The notes: a model not told the origin generated them from the sequence alone. 64,000 nucleotides of DNA from CAZRVH01 sp964608325 (GCA_964608325.1 CAZSMX010000006.1:1-64000), one strand, 5' to 3'. Shown: positions 49,125 to 57,991, counted from the first letter of the stretch. Translations and numbers: made by a program.

Positions 49125-49376
49125 ATGGGCAAAGATCTCCACCAGGAAACCATGAAGCAGTATGCAACCATCCTCGATGCCCTCGAGGAGCTCACGCTGC
49201 TCTATGCCGATGCCGATGAGGAAGAGGAGGAAGAGAAGGATGATTCCGATGCGTCCGAACACGACGATGTCGACCTGATGGTGGAATCCGCTACCGAGCG
49301 CGGCATGGACGAGGAGAGCGTGGAGAAGGTCTTCCGCGCCGTCGCTGCATTAGCGAAGAAGGCGAAGGAAGGTTGA
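49125..49376 (+). CDS. short acidic orphan protein
   Basis: The 83-residue product has a helical start (KDLHQETMKQYATILDALEEL), a long acidic run of Glu and Asp (residues 31-50), and a helical end. It lies divergent to ligA. The start context is T/C-rich with no Shine-Dalgarno sequence. Function is unknown. Confidence 0.6.
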   Translation: MGKDLHQETMKQYATILDALEELTLLYADADEEEEEEKDDSDASEHDDVDLMVESATERGMDEESVEKVFRAVAALAKKAKEG

Positions 49377-49390
49377 TTTTCGGGCACGAG

Positions 49391-49416
49391 AAATCGCAGG
49401 GGAGCTGCGATTTTCC
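49391..49416 (+). terminator. intrinsic terminator
   Basis: AAATCGCA (49391-49398) pairs with TGCGATTT (49406-49413), followed by T and C. It lies between two convergent genes and may serve both. Confidence 0.6.
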
Positions 49417-49449
49417 CACCTTCATCCAAGGATGAAGATATTCTTGTTA

Positions 49450-50118
49450 CTAACTCTTCGCGCCTGAGTCGGCGGTTTCGCGACGGCTGCCGTTACGACC
49501 GGGCTCGGCCGAAGCGCTGTTGCCGCGGCGATTGAGACGGCTGAGCAACATGCCCAAGCCGCTTTCGTCGAGCATCTTTCCGAGACCGCCTTCGCCGCCG
49601 CTCATCAAATCGCCGAGAGTGACGACGCGAACGCCGTCGCCGAACAGGTTTCCGAACGCCGGGCCGCCCATAAATCCGCCGGCCGGCAGAAATTCGCCGA
49701 GGTTGAACGGCTGCATGCTGCTGATCGGCTGATCGAGGTTGGTCACGAAGCCGGTGCGGATCGACGGAAGTCGGACGGTCAGCTTGTTGCACTGACCGCA
49801 GATGCAGGCCGGACTACGGCCGCCGATTTCCAGCATCACGACCTTGTCGTGTTCCAGGTTCGAAACAACTTCGATCGTGCCGATGTTGTTCGGCATCGAT
49901 ATGACGCATTCGGCGTCGGAGATGGCGAAATTCGCTTCGAATCCCTTGGCGACCTTCGTGCGGAAGCTGTAGTGGCGATCATTCAGACATCGGACGACGA
50001 CGTCGTTTCCGGAATTCAAGACGACGAAATCGGTCTTCTGTCCGTGTCCCGGTTTCGGCAGGACAAGATCCAGCAAGCCGCGTGCTTCTTCCAAGCGTTG
50101 TGAAAGCATGGGTGTCAT
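49450..50118 (-). CDS. orphan protein with Gly-rich C-terminus
   Basis: The 222-residue protein (or 219 from the ATG at 50109) has a beta-rich N-terminal domain of about 110 residues with a Cys pair in CICGQCNKL, followed by a Gly/Phe/Leu-rich segment (FLPAGGFMGGPAFGNLFGDG) and a charged tail. No membrane segment is seen. A family is not recognised. The bases 50119-50370 upstream hold no gene that I can see; they are AT-rich with a small GTCG/CGAC hairpin near 50196-50211. Confidence 0.6.
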   Translation of the reverse strand: MTPMLSQRLEEARGLLDLVLPKPGHGQKTDFVVLNSGNDVVVRCLNDRHYSFRTKVAKGFEANFAISDAECVISMPNNIGTIEVVSNLEHDKVVMLEIGGRSPACICGQCNKLTVRLPSIRTGFVTNLDQPISSMQPFNLGEFLPAGGFMGGPAFGNLFGDGVRVVTLGDLMSGGEGGLGKMLDESGLGMLLSRLNRRGNSASAEPGRNGSRRETADSGAKS

Positions 50119-50370
50119 TAAGTCGATCCTTCGTTTCTAGAATAATTGTAGTAACAAAAAATGAAAATCTGCTCCCCCACGAATCCTTTCTAGACTGTCG
50201 CTCCCCGACAATCTGTAAGAGAATGTCGTGCGGACGCAGCCCCTAGAAAGGGTATATGGGGGTCAGGAACGGTGTTTTTAATGACCTGGATGCGTATAAT
50301 AATATATTTAACAATAAAGTCAAATATCTTCCTTTGGGCTTCGGAAGGCCCAGAGGATAGTCAAAATGAC

Positions 50371-50399
50371 TTCAAAAACAAGCCAGATTCTGCTATACT
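50371..50399 (+). promoter_or_regulatory. promoter of pilT
   Basis: TTCAAA (50371-50376) and TATACT (50394-50399) are 17 bases apart. The ATG of pilT lies 6 bases after the -10 box, so the mRNA is predicted to start at or next to the start codon. Confidence 0.65.
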
Positions 50400-50405
50400 T
50401 ATTGG

Positions 50406-51437
50406 ATGTCTTCCCTTCCCGATTCCGTATTTGAAAAAGCCCTGGCGGCCAAAGCATCCGATGTCCACATCGTCGCCGGAGCTCCTTTATTGTTCCGCAT
50501 CGACGGCGTGCTCACGCCGCAGACGCAGACCGATGTGAGTCCGAAGGAAGTGGAAGCATTCGTGAAGGACCTCCTGGGTACCGCGGCTTTTGAGCGTTTC
50601 CAGAAGGAGAAGGAGATCGACATGGCTCATGGATTGCCTAACGGCGTCCGCCTGCGCGTGAACTGCCACTTCGAACGCGGCAACATGGCCGTCGCCGCGC
50701 GCATCATTCCCGTGGAAATCCCCAACCTCGCGGATGTCGATCTCACGGACATCGCGACGCAGGTCGTGGGACTTCGCGAAGGACTCATCCTGTTCACCGG
50801 TCCCACGGGATCCGGAAAGAGCACGTCGCTCGCAGCACTGTTGCAGAGCATCAATGAATCGCGCGCCGAGAATATCATCACTTTGGAAGACCCGATCGAG
50901 TTCCTCTTCCCGAAGGGCAAGGGCGTCATTCGCCAGCGCCAGTACATGGAAGATTTCCTCTCGTTCCCCGAGGCGATGAAGCGCATCCTGCGCCAGGACC
51001 CGAATATCATCATGGTCGGCGAAATGCGCGATCCCGAAACGATCGCCGCTGCCCTCACGCTTGCTGAGACGGGTCACCTTGTCCTTGCGACGCTCCATAC
51101 GCCGAACGTCATGCAGACCATCGACCGCATCGTGGATGTCTTCCCGCCTCACCAGCAGCCGCAGGTGCGTTCACAGCTCGCGCTATCGCTCAAAACCATC
51201 GTCGCACAGAAACTTCTGCCGAAGGAAGGCGGGGGACGCGTGGCGCTTCGCGAAGTGCTCATCAATACGCCTGCGGCGCAGAACATCATCCGCGATAACC
51301 GCGTACAGGAGCTTGCGTCGGTCTTGCAGACGGGCAAGGAGCTTGGCATGCGTTCCTTCGAGGCAGATCTGAAGCGCCTGAAGAAGGACGGGCTCATCAG
51401 CGAGGAGACGCTGGAGCTTATGATGGGAAACCTGTAA
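50406..51437 (+). CDS. pilT: twitching motility ATPase PilT
   Basis: PilT drives retraction of type IV pili. The 343-residue protein has the N-terminal domain, Walker A GPTGSGKST, the Asp box (ITLEDPIEFLF), the Walker B region MVGEMRDPET, and the His box (GHLVLATLHT). Length is normal. No other pilus gene is in the window, so the partner genes must be elsewhere. With dprA this suggests pilus-based DNA uptake. Confidence 0.94.
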   Translation: MSSLPDSVFEKALAAKASDVHIVAGAPLLFRIDGVLTPQTQTDVSPKEVEAFVKDLLGTAAFERFQKEKEIDMAHGLPNGVRLRVNCHFERGNMAVAARIIPVEIPNLADVDLTDIATQVVGLREGLILFTGPTGSGKSTSLAALLQSINESRAENIITLEDPIEFLFPKGKGVIRQRQYMEDFLSFPEAMKRILRQDPNIIMVGEMRDPETIAAALTLAETGHLVLATLHTPNVMQTIDRIVDVFPPHQQPQVRSQLALSLKTIVAQKLLPKEGGGRVALREVLINTPAAQNIIRDNRVQELASVLQTGKELGMRSFEADLKRLKKDGLISEETLELMMGNL

Positions 51438-51564
51438 GACCATTCTGTTCCATAGGGGTATGGAACGGTAATTTTGGCTTTCGGAAGCGTCTTTTCGGAA
51501 GCCGCATTTCACGCATGGAACGTGCGTTTGTTTCGCAAAACCCTCTCCCGTAAAGTGAGGAGCT

Positions 51565-53136
51565 ATGAACAGCCTCCCTTCCAGCATCGAGACGTATTTC
51601 CAAGAGGCGGGCTTCTCCGGCACGGAGATCGCCATCATCAAGAAGCTTGTGGAAGGGGATGCCATGACCTTGCGCGACCTCGCGTTCAAGACGGGCAAGA
51701 GCACGGGAGTGTTGGACCAGGCGATGAAGAAGCTCCTGAAAAAGAAGATCGTCGTGCGTGAGATGATCAACGGCACGCCGAAGTACGTCCTGCATTCGTT
51801 GGAATCCGTGTCGAAGTGGCTGCAGGATGATATGAAGCAGAAGAAGAACGTTCTGGAATTGCGTCATCAAAACTTCGAATCATTCATCTCTTCCATCACG
51901 TCTGGCAAGAGGCGTCCCGAGATGCAGTTCTTCCAGGGTGCGGAAGGCCTGAAGAAGGCCTACACGCTGCTGCTGGAAAAGGGGAATGACTTCGTACAGT
52001 ACGGCCCTGTTCTGTATACGGAAACCGAGGATCCTTTGCGGGAATTCAATGTCCAGTATTTCCGCGAGCGCCGGAAAAGGAACATCTTCCTCCGGGTCAT
52101 CGCGCACAACACGCCGCTTGGGCGTCGATTCCAGAACAGGGATCCGTTCGAATACAGGAAGACCGTACTCGTGAACGAGAACCTGTATCCGTTCGCCTTT
52201 GAGAAGATTGTCGTCGGAAATACGGTGGCCTGCTTCCAGCATGAAACGCAGGAGGCGTGCTTTATCGAATATAAGGAACTTGCTGAACGAGAGCGTCAGT
52301 TCTTCGAGAGGCTCTGGAATATGAAGTTGCAGCATCCTGACGAGGGGGTGGAACCGGTAGTGGATCTCAATCCATTGCCGATCGTTTCCGTGTCGATGAC
52401 GGTGCCGACGAAAACGAAGGTACTTTCGCAAGTGAGGGAGTTCTTCTTGAGTCCAAAGAGTATTTTTGCATTCGTTATTTGTGGCATTCTCTCGGCTGGC
52501 GTGACGTATTTTTTGTACCAACATAGCTTGTCATTAAATCTTGAGAGAATTCAGGAAAAAGCAAAGGTGGTCGCTGCAACTGGTGCACTCCAATTTAGTA
52601 TTAACGATTTAAATCAATTACATACTCTTGAAGATACGAAAAAAAGTGAGTATTCAAAAATTGTTTCATTATTAAATGAAATTCGTAACCAGGATAAAGA
52701 TATAAAATATGCTTACATTATGAGGTTAACTGAGGAGGAAGGTGTTTGGGAATTTATTGCAGACGCAGATTCTCTTGATCCTTCTGCAAAAAAAGATATT
52801 ACCGGCGATGGAAAAATTGATGATAAAGATTTGTTATCTCCACCTGGTCAAAAATATGACACCAAAGCCTTTCCTCCAATTGAAGATAATAAGCAGGCAT
52901 TAATACATCCAATAATCCTAGGTCCATTTGTTGATCATTGGGGAAGTCTTATTTCTGGCTGGGCACCAATAAGAGATGAAAATGGAAAAGGGGTAGCAAT
53001 ATTAGGAATAGATATTTTTAGTGAAACCGCTGTAAAATTATCAAAACAAGCTTTCGCCTCAATTTCATACTTTCTAGGATTTTTCTTGGTTTTCATACTG
53101 TTTAGGCTAATTGCTTTCAATAAATTCTTGTTATAA
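51565..53136 (+). CDS. TrmB-type regulator fused to a membrane sensor domain
   Basis: The start at 51565 has GAGGAG 3 bases upstream. Residues 1-85 form a TrmB-like winged helix (IAIIKKLVEGDAMTLRDLAFKTG); residues 100-255 match the effector domain of TrmB-type regulators (PEMQFFQGAEGLKKAY, RKTVLVNENLYPF). A membrane helix lies at about 298-317, then an extracytoplasmic sensor (325-490) with FIADADSLDPS, the calcium-loop-like DITGDGKIDDKDL (411-423), and WGSLISGWAPIRDENG; a second helix ends the protein (500-517). The GC-rich DNA of the first part changes to AT-rich at about 52500, inside the first membrane helix. This architecture predicts a membrane-bound one-component regulator. Confidence 0.8.
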   Translation: MNSLPSSIETYFQEAGFSGTEIAIIKKLVEGDAMTLRDLAFKTGKSTGVLDQAMKKLLKKKIVVREMINGTPKYVLHSLESVSKWLQDDMKQKKNVLELRHQNFESFISSITSGKRRPEMQFFQGAEGLKKAYTLLLEKGNDFVQYGPVLYTETEDPLREFNVQYFRERRKRNIFLRVIAHNTPLGRRFQNRDPFEYRKTVLVNENLYPFAFEKIVVGNTVACFQHETQEACFIEYKELAERERQFFERLWNMKLQHPDEGVEPVVDLNPLPIVSVSMTVPTKTKVLSQVREFFLSPKSIFAFVICGILSAGVTYFLYQHSLSLNLERIQEKAKVVAATGALQFSINDLNQLHTLEDTKKSEYSKIVSLLNEIRNQDKDIKYAYIMRLTEEEGVWEFIADADSLDPSAKKDITGDGKIDDKDLLSPPGQKYDTKAFPPIEDNKQALIHPIILGPFVDHWGSLISGWAPIRDENGKGVAILGIDIFSETAVKLSKQAFASISYFLGFFLVFILFRLIAFNKFLL

Positions 53137-53222
53137 ACCACATAAGATACTTAATAAACTTATAGACAAATGCTAAATAAAATAAGCATGTAGTTTTGAA
53201 TTTGTAGTGATATTATTTATAT

Positions 53223-54038
53223 ATGAGCAAATCTAAAACTGAAGGTAACTATTCCCCAAAAGATTGGGATCAGATTGAGGACATAAATGAAGTTAAAGTA
53301 ATTACTGCAAATCTGGAGAAGTTAAATAAAGTGCATGTTTATGATCATGCTGAACTCTATGATATTGCTTATCCTGGTTATGAAGGAGACATGAGTTTTT
53401 ATTTAAAGAAAGGTAGGGTTGGGAAGGTGCTCTATTTAGGCATAGGATCCGGAAGGATATTTTCTGAGCTTGTAAAGGTTAATCAAAATATCATAGGAAT
53501 TGATAACTCAGTTGAAATGTTGAACCTTCTTTATAAAAAATTTCCCCATATCAACAAAAATCAAGCCATCTTAAAAGATGCGCTGGTTGACGAATTTCCA
53601 ACAGAAGAATTTGATTTAGTGTTAGCGCCATACTCTTTTATGCAATGTTTCGAAGTAGAGCAGTTAGAAATTTTACTTTCAAATGTTAAAAAATGGCTAA
53701 AGCCCAACGGTAAATTTTATACTGATACTTTCTCAACATTTTTAATTCCTTTTAGAAAGAAAGGTCTTGAGACAATTAGAGAAAAAATAGGAGATATCGA
53801 TTTCCAAATTTTTATTAAATACAATCACATTCTACAAAAAATGAGAGAATGGGTTCTAATTAAGAAGGGCGAAAAAGAGTATTTAATTGAAATGAACTTA
53901 AATTATTACTTCCCTCATGAAATCTTTCCTATCGCAAAAAAAGCGCATTTAAAAAATATAAAAGTTTTTGGCGATTATTCAGAGGATATTTTTGATCCAA
54001 CTTTGCATAACGTAATTAGCTACGAAATGCAAAAATAA
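53223..54038 (+). CDS. class I SAM-dependent methyltransferase
   Basis: The 271-residue protein has motif I VLYLGIGSGRIFSEL, an acidic strand end IGIDNSVEMLNLL, and a DLVLAPYSFMQCF strand, the usual Rossmann methyltransferase core. The substrate domain is at the C-terminus with no clear target signature. TATTAT (53211-53216) ends 6 bases before the ATG. The gene is AT-rich like its neighbours, unlike the rest of the window. Small-molecule methylation is more likely than DNA methylation, as there is no NPPY-type motif. Confidence 0.82.
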   Translation: MSKSKTEGNYSPKDWDQIEDINEVKVITANLEKLNKVHVYDHAELYDIAYPGYEGDMSFYLKKGRVGKVLYLGIGSGRIFSELVKVNQNIIGIDNSVEMLNLLYKKFPHINKNQAILKDALVDEFPTEEFDLVLAPYSFMQCFEVEQLEILLSNVKKWLKPNGKFYTDTFSTFLIPFRKKGLETIREKIGDIDFQIFIKYNHILQKMREWVLIKKGEKEYLIEMNLNYYFPHEIFPIAKKAHLKNIKVFGDYSEDIFDPTLHNVISYEMQK

Positions 54039-54073
54039 GGTCAATTATGATGCTTATTTGCTGTTTTACTAGC

Positions 54074-54102
54074 TTTAAAAGTAAAGGACTTTATGATATA
54101 AT
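54074..54102 (+). promoter_or_regulatory. promoter of the histidine kinase
   Basis: TTTAAA (54074-54079) and a perfect TATAAT (54097-54102) are 17 bases apart. The ATG follows 6 bases after the -10 box. Confidence 0.7.
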
Positions 54103-54108
54103 GTATTG

Positions 54109-55560
54109 ATGTCTAGAAATACAAATAGCCAGGCTGTGACCGATCAAAAAGCAGCAGGGAAATTCCATTCCTTGCGGATATATTTATTGCTATTTGTGTT
54201 TTTAACTTTGACGGTAATAACTACCCTTGTTCTTTACAATAAAACTCAAGAATTCTTTAGGTGGAGTTTAAATGAAAGAATGCTGGCTTTAGCATCTATT
54301 GCTTCAACAGAATTTGAAGCTGAAGATCTCAATAAAATCACTGGTCCTGAAAGTATCCATTTAAATGTTTATAAAGAAACAGTAATTAAATTGCAGAGAA
54401 TTCGAAATAAGACTGATAAATTGAAATACATTTACATTTTAAGAGAAACAAACAATCCGAATGAATTAGAGTTCGTTGCCGATGCAGATTCTCTAGAGCC
54501 TGATAAACCGATTGATCTTAATGAAGATGGGATCGTAGATGAGGAAGATGCACTTACATTTCCAGGAGATATATACGACATTTCTGAATTTCCAGAGTTT
54601 AAAGAGGCAGCATTTGATAAATCTTTTGTAGATCCTGAGCTTACCTCTGATCAATGGGGAACTTTTCTTTCTGGGACTTCGCCGATAATTGGTTTCAGTA
54701 AAGATGGAAAAAGATATGTTATTGGTTTAGATCTTGATGTTTCGGAATATTTGAATTTAACAAATCTTGCTTTGGTGCCATTCGCATTGTTCGTTGTATT
54801 TCTTTTGTTAATACTCACAACTTTGACGCTGATTCTTAAAAGATTGTGGAAAACGCAAGTAAAATTATTGGCAGAACTAGATATTCAAAAAGATGAGCTA
54901 TTAAGCATTGTGAGTCACCAGCTAGCAACTCCGGTTTCATCTATTAAATGGTATTTGGAAATGATGAAGGATGGAGATCTGGGTAAATTAAATGATGAAC
55001 AAAAAGCACATGTTACTTCTATGCAAGAAGTAGCTGTGAATCTTTCAGATCTTGTAAGCATGATCCTCGATGTGTCCCGTATTCAGTTGGGGCGTATGCA
55101 TATCGAGAAGCAAGACCTCGATCTCAGTGCTTTCTTTAAGGAGATTCTTGAAATTATCGAGCCGAAAGCTCTCGAAAAGAAAGTGAATTTTATTAAAAAA
55201 ATTCCCACATCTTTCCCTGCTGCAAAACTTGATAAGAGGTATACACATATGACAATTGAGAACCTGCTGAGTAATGCTGTGAAATACACACCGGAGAATG
55301 GGAATGTAGATTTCACAGTAACAATTACTGGCAATATATTGCGTTGCGTTGTGAAAGATACTGGAGTTGGTATCCCGAAGGCTGATCAAGAAAAGATTTT
55401 TGGAAAATTGTTCCGTGCCAGTAACGTACGCAATAGCGTAGATGGAAATGGATTTGGATTATATGTTGCAAAAGGCGCTGTAGAAGCTCAAGGGGGAAAA
55501 ATTTGGTTTGAAAGTACAGAAGGAAAAGGAACTACTTTCTTTATTGAATTACCTTTGTAA
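54109..55560 (+). CDS. sensor histidine kinase with calcium-loop-like sensor
   Basis: The 483-residue protein has two membrane helices (22-44 and 219-243) enclosing an extracytoplasmic sensor with VADADSLEPDKP, a DLNEDGIVDEEDAL loop (136-149) and WGTFLSGTSPI. The cytoplasmic part has the phospho-acceptor H270 in IVSHQLATPVSSIKW, the N box NLLSNAVKYTPENG, G1 DTGVGIP and G2 GNGFGLYVA. All kinase motifs are intact. The sensor is clearly similar to that of the regulator at 51565. No response regulator is adjacent; the receiver at 27314 is one candidate. The gene is AT-rich. Confidence 0.92.
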   Translation: MSRNTNSQAVTDQKAAGKFHSLRIYLLLFVFLTLTVITTLVLYNKTQEFFRWSLNERMLALASIASTEFEAEDLNKITGPESIHLNVYKETVIKLQRIRNKTDKLKYIYILRETNNPNELEFVADADSLEPDKPIDLNEDGIVDEEDALTFPGDIYDISEFPEFKEAAFDKSFVDPELTSDQWGTFLSGTSPIIGFSKDGKRYVIGLDLDVSEYLNLTNLALVPFALFVVFLLLILTTLTLILKRLWKTQVKLLAELDIQKDELLSIVSHQLATPVSSIKWYLEMMKDGDLGKLNDEQKAHVTSMQEVAVNLSDLVSMILDVSRIQLGRMHIEKQDLDLSAFFKEILEIIEPKALEKKVNFIKKIPTSFPAAKLDKRYTHMTIENLLSNAVKYTPENGNVDFTVTITGNILRCVVKDTGVGIPKADQEKIFGKLFRASNVRNSVDGNGFGLYVAKGAVEAQGGKIWFESTEGKGTTFFIELPL

Positions 55561-55563
55561 AAA

Positions 55564-55587
55564 ACCCACCAAGTTGCCTTGGTGGGT
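55564..55587 (-). terminator. terminator between the kinase and the EamA-like gene
   Basis: ACCCACCAAG (55564-55573) pairs with CTTGGTGGGT (55578-55587). On the minus strand it is followed by TTTTTTA, so it ends the EamA-like transcript; it may also slow the converging kinase transcript. Confidence 0.8.
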
Positions 55588-55610
55588 AAATATCGATGAG
55601 AGTGATGAGA

Positions 55611-56081
55611 TTATTTTGCAGTACCTATAAGATACAAAGCACCTCCTCCTAAGAACCAAGCTACAACGATCTGTAGTGATGGAAATTTGTGCTCAAAGAT
55701 TGCGGTAAAAAGAGCTGCGGCGACCGGCATTAATGAGTAGGCCATCGTAAGCGTTAAAGTTCCTACATTTTGATGAAGTGCCTGAAAATGTGAGCTGGCT
55801 GCAATGAAGGATGCAACAATCATCAAGAATATAAAACTAGATTGTTTTAAGTCTGGGGTAACAATACTAGTCTTATAAAAAAACAACGTAGTAAGAGAAA
55901 AAATTGCCATCCCCACCGCATAACATGCAGTGATGAATTTAGGGGGGAGACTGGTTAATTTTAAATCCGTTATTGTGATTTCCAATGCATAGAAGAGCAT
56001 TGCGATCACACACATGAACATACCACTTTTCATATAAGTACTCCTATACTCTCTTGAAACGATATTTGAAAGACCTATCAA
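55611..56081 (-). CDS. half-size EamA/DMT-family transporter
   Basis: The 156-residue protein has five predicted membrane segments and ends with the EamA-like LQIVVAWFLGGGALYLIG. EamA transporters normally have two repeats with ten segments; this has one repeat. It could form a dimer, as small multidrug exporters do, or be a remnant. The start may be the ATG at 56033 (MKSGMFMCVIAML) rather than 56081. A promoter lies at 56094-56122. Confidence 0.72.
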   Translation of the reverse strand: MIGLSNIVSREYRSTYMKSGMFMCVIAMLFYALEITITDLKLTSLPPKFITACYAVGMAIFSLTTLFFYKTSIVTPDLKQSSFIFLMIVASFIAASSHFQALHQNVGTLTLTMAYSLMPVAAALFTAIFEHKFPSLQIVVAWFLGGGALYLIGTAK

Positions 56082-56093
56082 TAACTTATTATT

Positions 56094-56122
56094 AATATAA
56101 AATTAAAAATGTATTTAGTCAA
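56094..56122 (-). promoter_or_regulatory. promoter of the EamA-like gene
   Basis: On the minus strand TTGACT (56122-56117) and TATATT (56099-56094) are 17 bases apart in AT-rich DNA. Confidence 0.6.
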
Positions 56123-56172
56123 TATATTACATATTAAGTTTAAATTTCAATATTCAGTGATATTGTTCAAAC

Positions 56173-57912
56173 ATGACCAACGCCGAGATTGCCTCCATTT
56201 TCGAGCGCATCGGGAAAATCCTCACGTTGAAAGACGAAAACCCCTTCCGTATCCGCGCCTACGATCGCGCGGCTCTCACCATTCTCTCCCTCTCGGAAGA
56301 CCTTTCTTCCATCTATAAGGAGAAGGGGACGGAGGGTCTCATGGATATTCCCGGCATCGGAGAAGACTTGGCCGCGAAGATCGAGGAGCTGGTGACCACC
56401 GGGAAGCTGCAGTACCTGGAGAAGATGCAGAAGGAAGTGCCGGCGGGATTGTTCGACATCATGCAGATCCAGGGGATGGGTCCCAAGAAAACGCATTTCG
56501 TGTGGAAGGAATACAAGGTGGAGACGGTGGCAGACCTGAAGAAATTGATGGAATCCGGAAAGTTGGAGGGCGTGAAGAACTGGGGCGAGAAGAGCATCCA
56601 GAACGTGCTGTTGGGCATCCAGTCCATGCAGTCCCATGGGTCGCGAGTCGCGTTGCCCGTGGCTCTGAAGGTCGCGCAGAACATCGTCATGGAACTGAAA
56701 GCGACCGGACTGTGCAGCAATATCGAGATCGCCGGGAGCGTGCGCCGCCGCAAGGAGAGCATCGGGGATATCGATATCCTCGTAAGCAGCAAGAAGCCGG
56801 AGAAGGTGATGGACGTCTTCTGCGCGTACGCGCTCGTGGAGCGCGTGCTGGGAAAGGGGGAAACGAAATCCAGCGTGCAGCTGAGCTCCGGTTTGAATGC
56901 CGACCTGCGCGTCGTGGACGAGGAAGTCTTCGGCGCCGCGTTGCACTACTTCACCGGAAGCAAGGAACACAACGTGGCGGTGCGTTCGCTGGGTATCAAG
57001 AAGGGGATGACGATCAACGAATACGGGGTACACAAGGGAACCGCGGAGAAGAAGGGAAAGTTGCTCGCGTCGCGCACCGAGGAAGACGTGTACAAGGCGG
57101 TGGGGCTCGCATACGTTCCGCCGGTATTGCGCGAGGACCGCGGGGAAGTCCAGCTGGCCATGAAGGGGGACCTGCCTGTGTTGATCGAAGAGAAAGATAT
57201 CCGCGGGGACCTGCACATGCACAGCAACTTCAGCGACGGAAGCGCGACGATGACCGAGATGGCCAAATCCGCTGCCGCGCAAGGACACGAGTACATCGCC
57301 ATCACGGATCATGCTTCCCCGATGGGCATGGTTGCGGGCATCAAGAAGGACAACATCAAGGAATACTTGAAGCTCATCGACAAGGCGCGCAATGCCGTGC
57401 CGGACATCCGCATCTTCGCCGGAACCGAGGTGGACATCTTGGACGACGGATCCCTGTACCTGGATGACAAGGTGCTCGCCCAGTTGGATTGGGTCGTCGC
57501 ATCCGTCCACGGCAACTTCAAGATGTCCCGCGAGGACATGACGGATCGCTTGCTGCGGGCCATCGAAAATCCGCACGTTCGCATGATTGCCCATCCCATG
57601 GCACGCAAACTCCTGAAGCGCGATCCCATCGACTTCGATATCGATACCGTGTTCCGCGCCGCTGCCAAGCACGGCGTCGCATTGGAAGTGAGTGCATCCG
57701 TGGACCGCTTGGATCTGAACGACGTGCTCTGCAAGCGCGCGAAGGACCTGGGGGTGAAAATGCTCATCAACGCGGATGCGCACAACCCGGGCGAGTTGGA
57801 TTACACCTACGGCATCAGCCAAGCGCAGCGCGGGTGGCTGACGAAAGAAGACGTGTTGAATACCCTTCCGTTAAAAAATTTTGAAAGTTATGTACAAAAA
57901 AAGAGATCATGA
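56173..57912 (+). CDS. polX: DNA polymerase/3'-5' exonuclease PolX
   Basis: PolX combines a family X polymerase with a PHP exonuclease for base excision repair. The 579-residue protein has an 8-kDa domain with HhH motifs (DIPGIGEDLAAKIEEL), the polymerase palm with GSVRRRKESIGDIDILV, and a PHP domain (about 335-579) with DLHMHSNFSDGS, ITDHASPMG, and late metal ligands (INADAHNPGEL). Length is normal. TATTGT (56161-56166) ends 6 bases before the ATG. GC content rises again here, marking the end of the AT-rich block. Confidence 0.96.
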   Translation: MTNAEIASIFERIGKILTLKDENPFRIRAYDRAALTILSLSEDLSSIYKEKGTEGLMDIPGIGEDLAAKIEELVTTGKLQYLEKMQKEVPAGLFDIMQIQGMGPKKTHFVWKEYKVETVADLKKLMESGKLEGVKNWGEKSIQNVLLGIQSMQSHGSRVALPVALKVAQNIVMELKATGLCSNIEIAGSVRRRKESIGDIDILVSSKKPEKVMDVFCAYALVERVLGKGETKSSVQLSSGLNADLRVVDEEVFGAALHYFTGSKEHNVAVRSLGIKKGMTINEYGVHKGTAEKKGKLLASRTEEDVYKAVGLAYVPPVLREDRGEVQLAMKGDLPVLIEEKDIRGDLHMHSNFSDGSATMTEMAKSAAAQGHEYIAITDHASPMGMVAGIKKDNIKEYLKLIDKARNAVPDIRIFAGTEVDILDDGSLYLDDKVLAQLDWVVASVHGNFKMSREDMTDRLLRAIENPHVRMIAHPMARKLLKRDPIDFDIDTVFRAAAKHGVALEVSASVDRLDLNDVLCKRAKDLGVKMLINADAHNPGELDYTYGISQAQRGWLTKEDVLNTLPLKNFESYVQKKRS

Positions 57913-57991
57913 TTAACGGCTTATCTAAGGCTTATTTGATAATTAAAATATATTATTAATAAACGAAAATAAGATCGTACTCCGAAGGGCA

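Noticed and set aside
51565..53136. The regulator-sensor fusion as two genes joined by a sequencing error.
   Set aside because: The frame is open through the junction without a stop, the junction falls in a plausible membrane helix, and the sensor has no separate promoter or start near 52500. I keep misassembly as a test to run, not as the preferred view.
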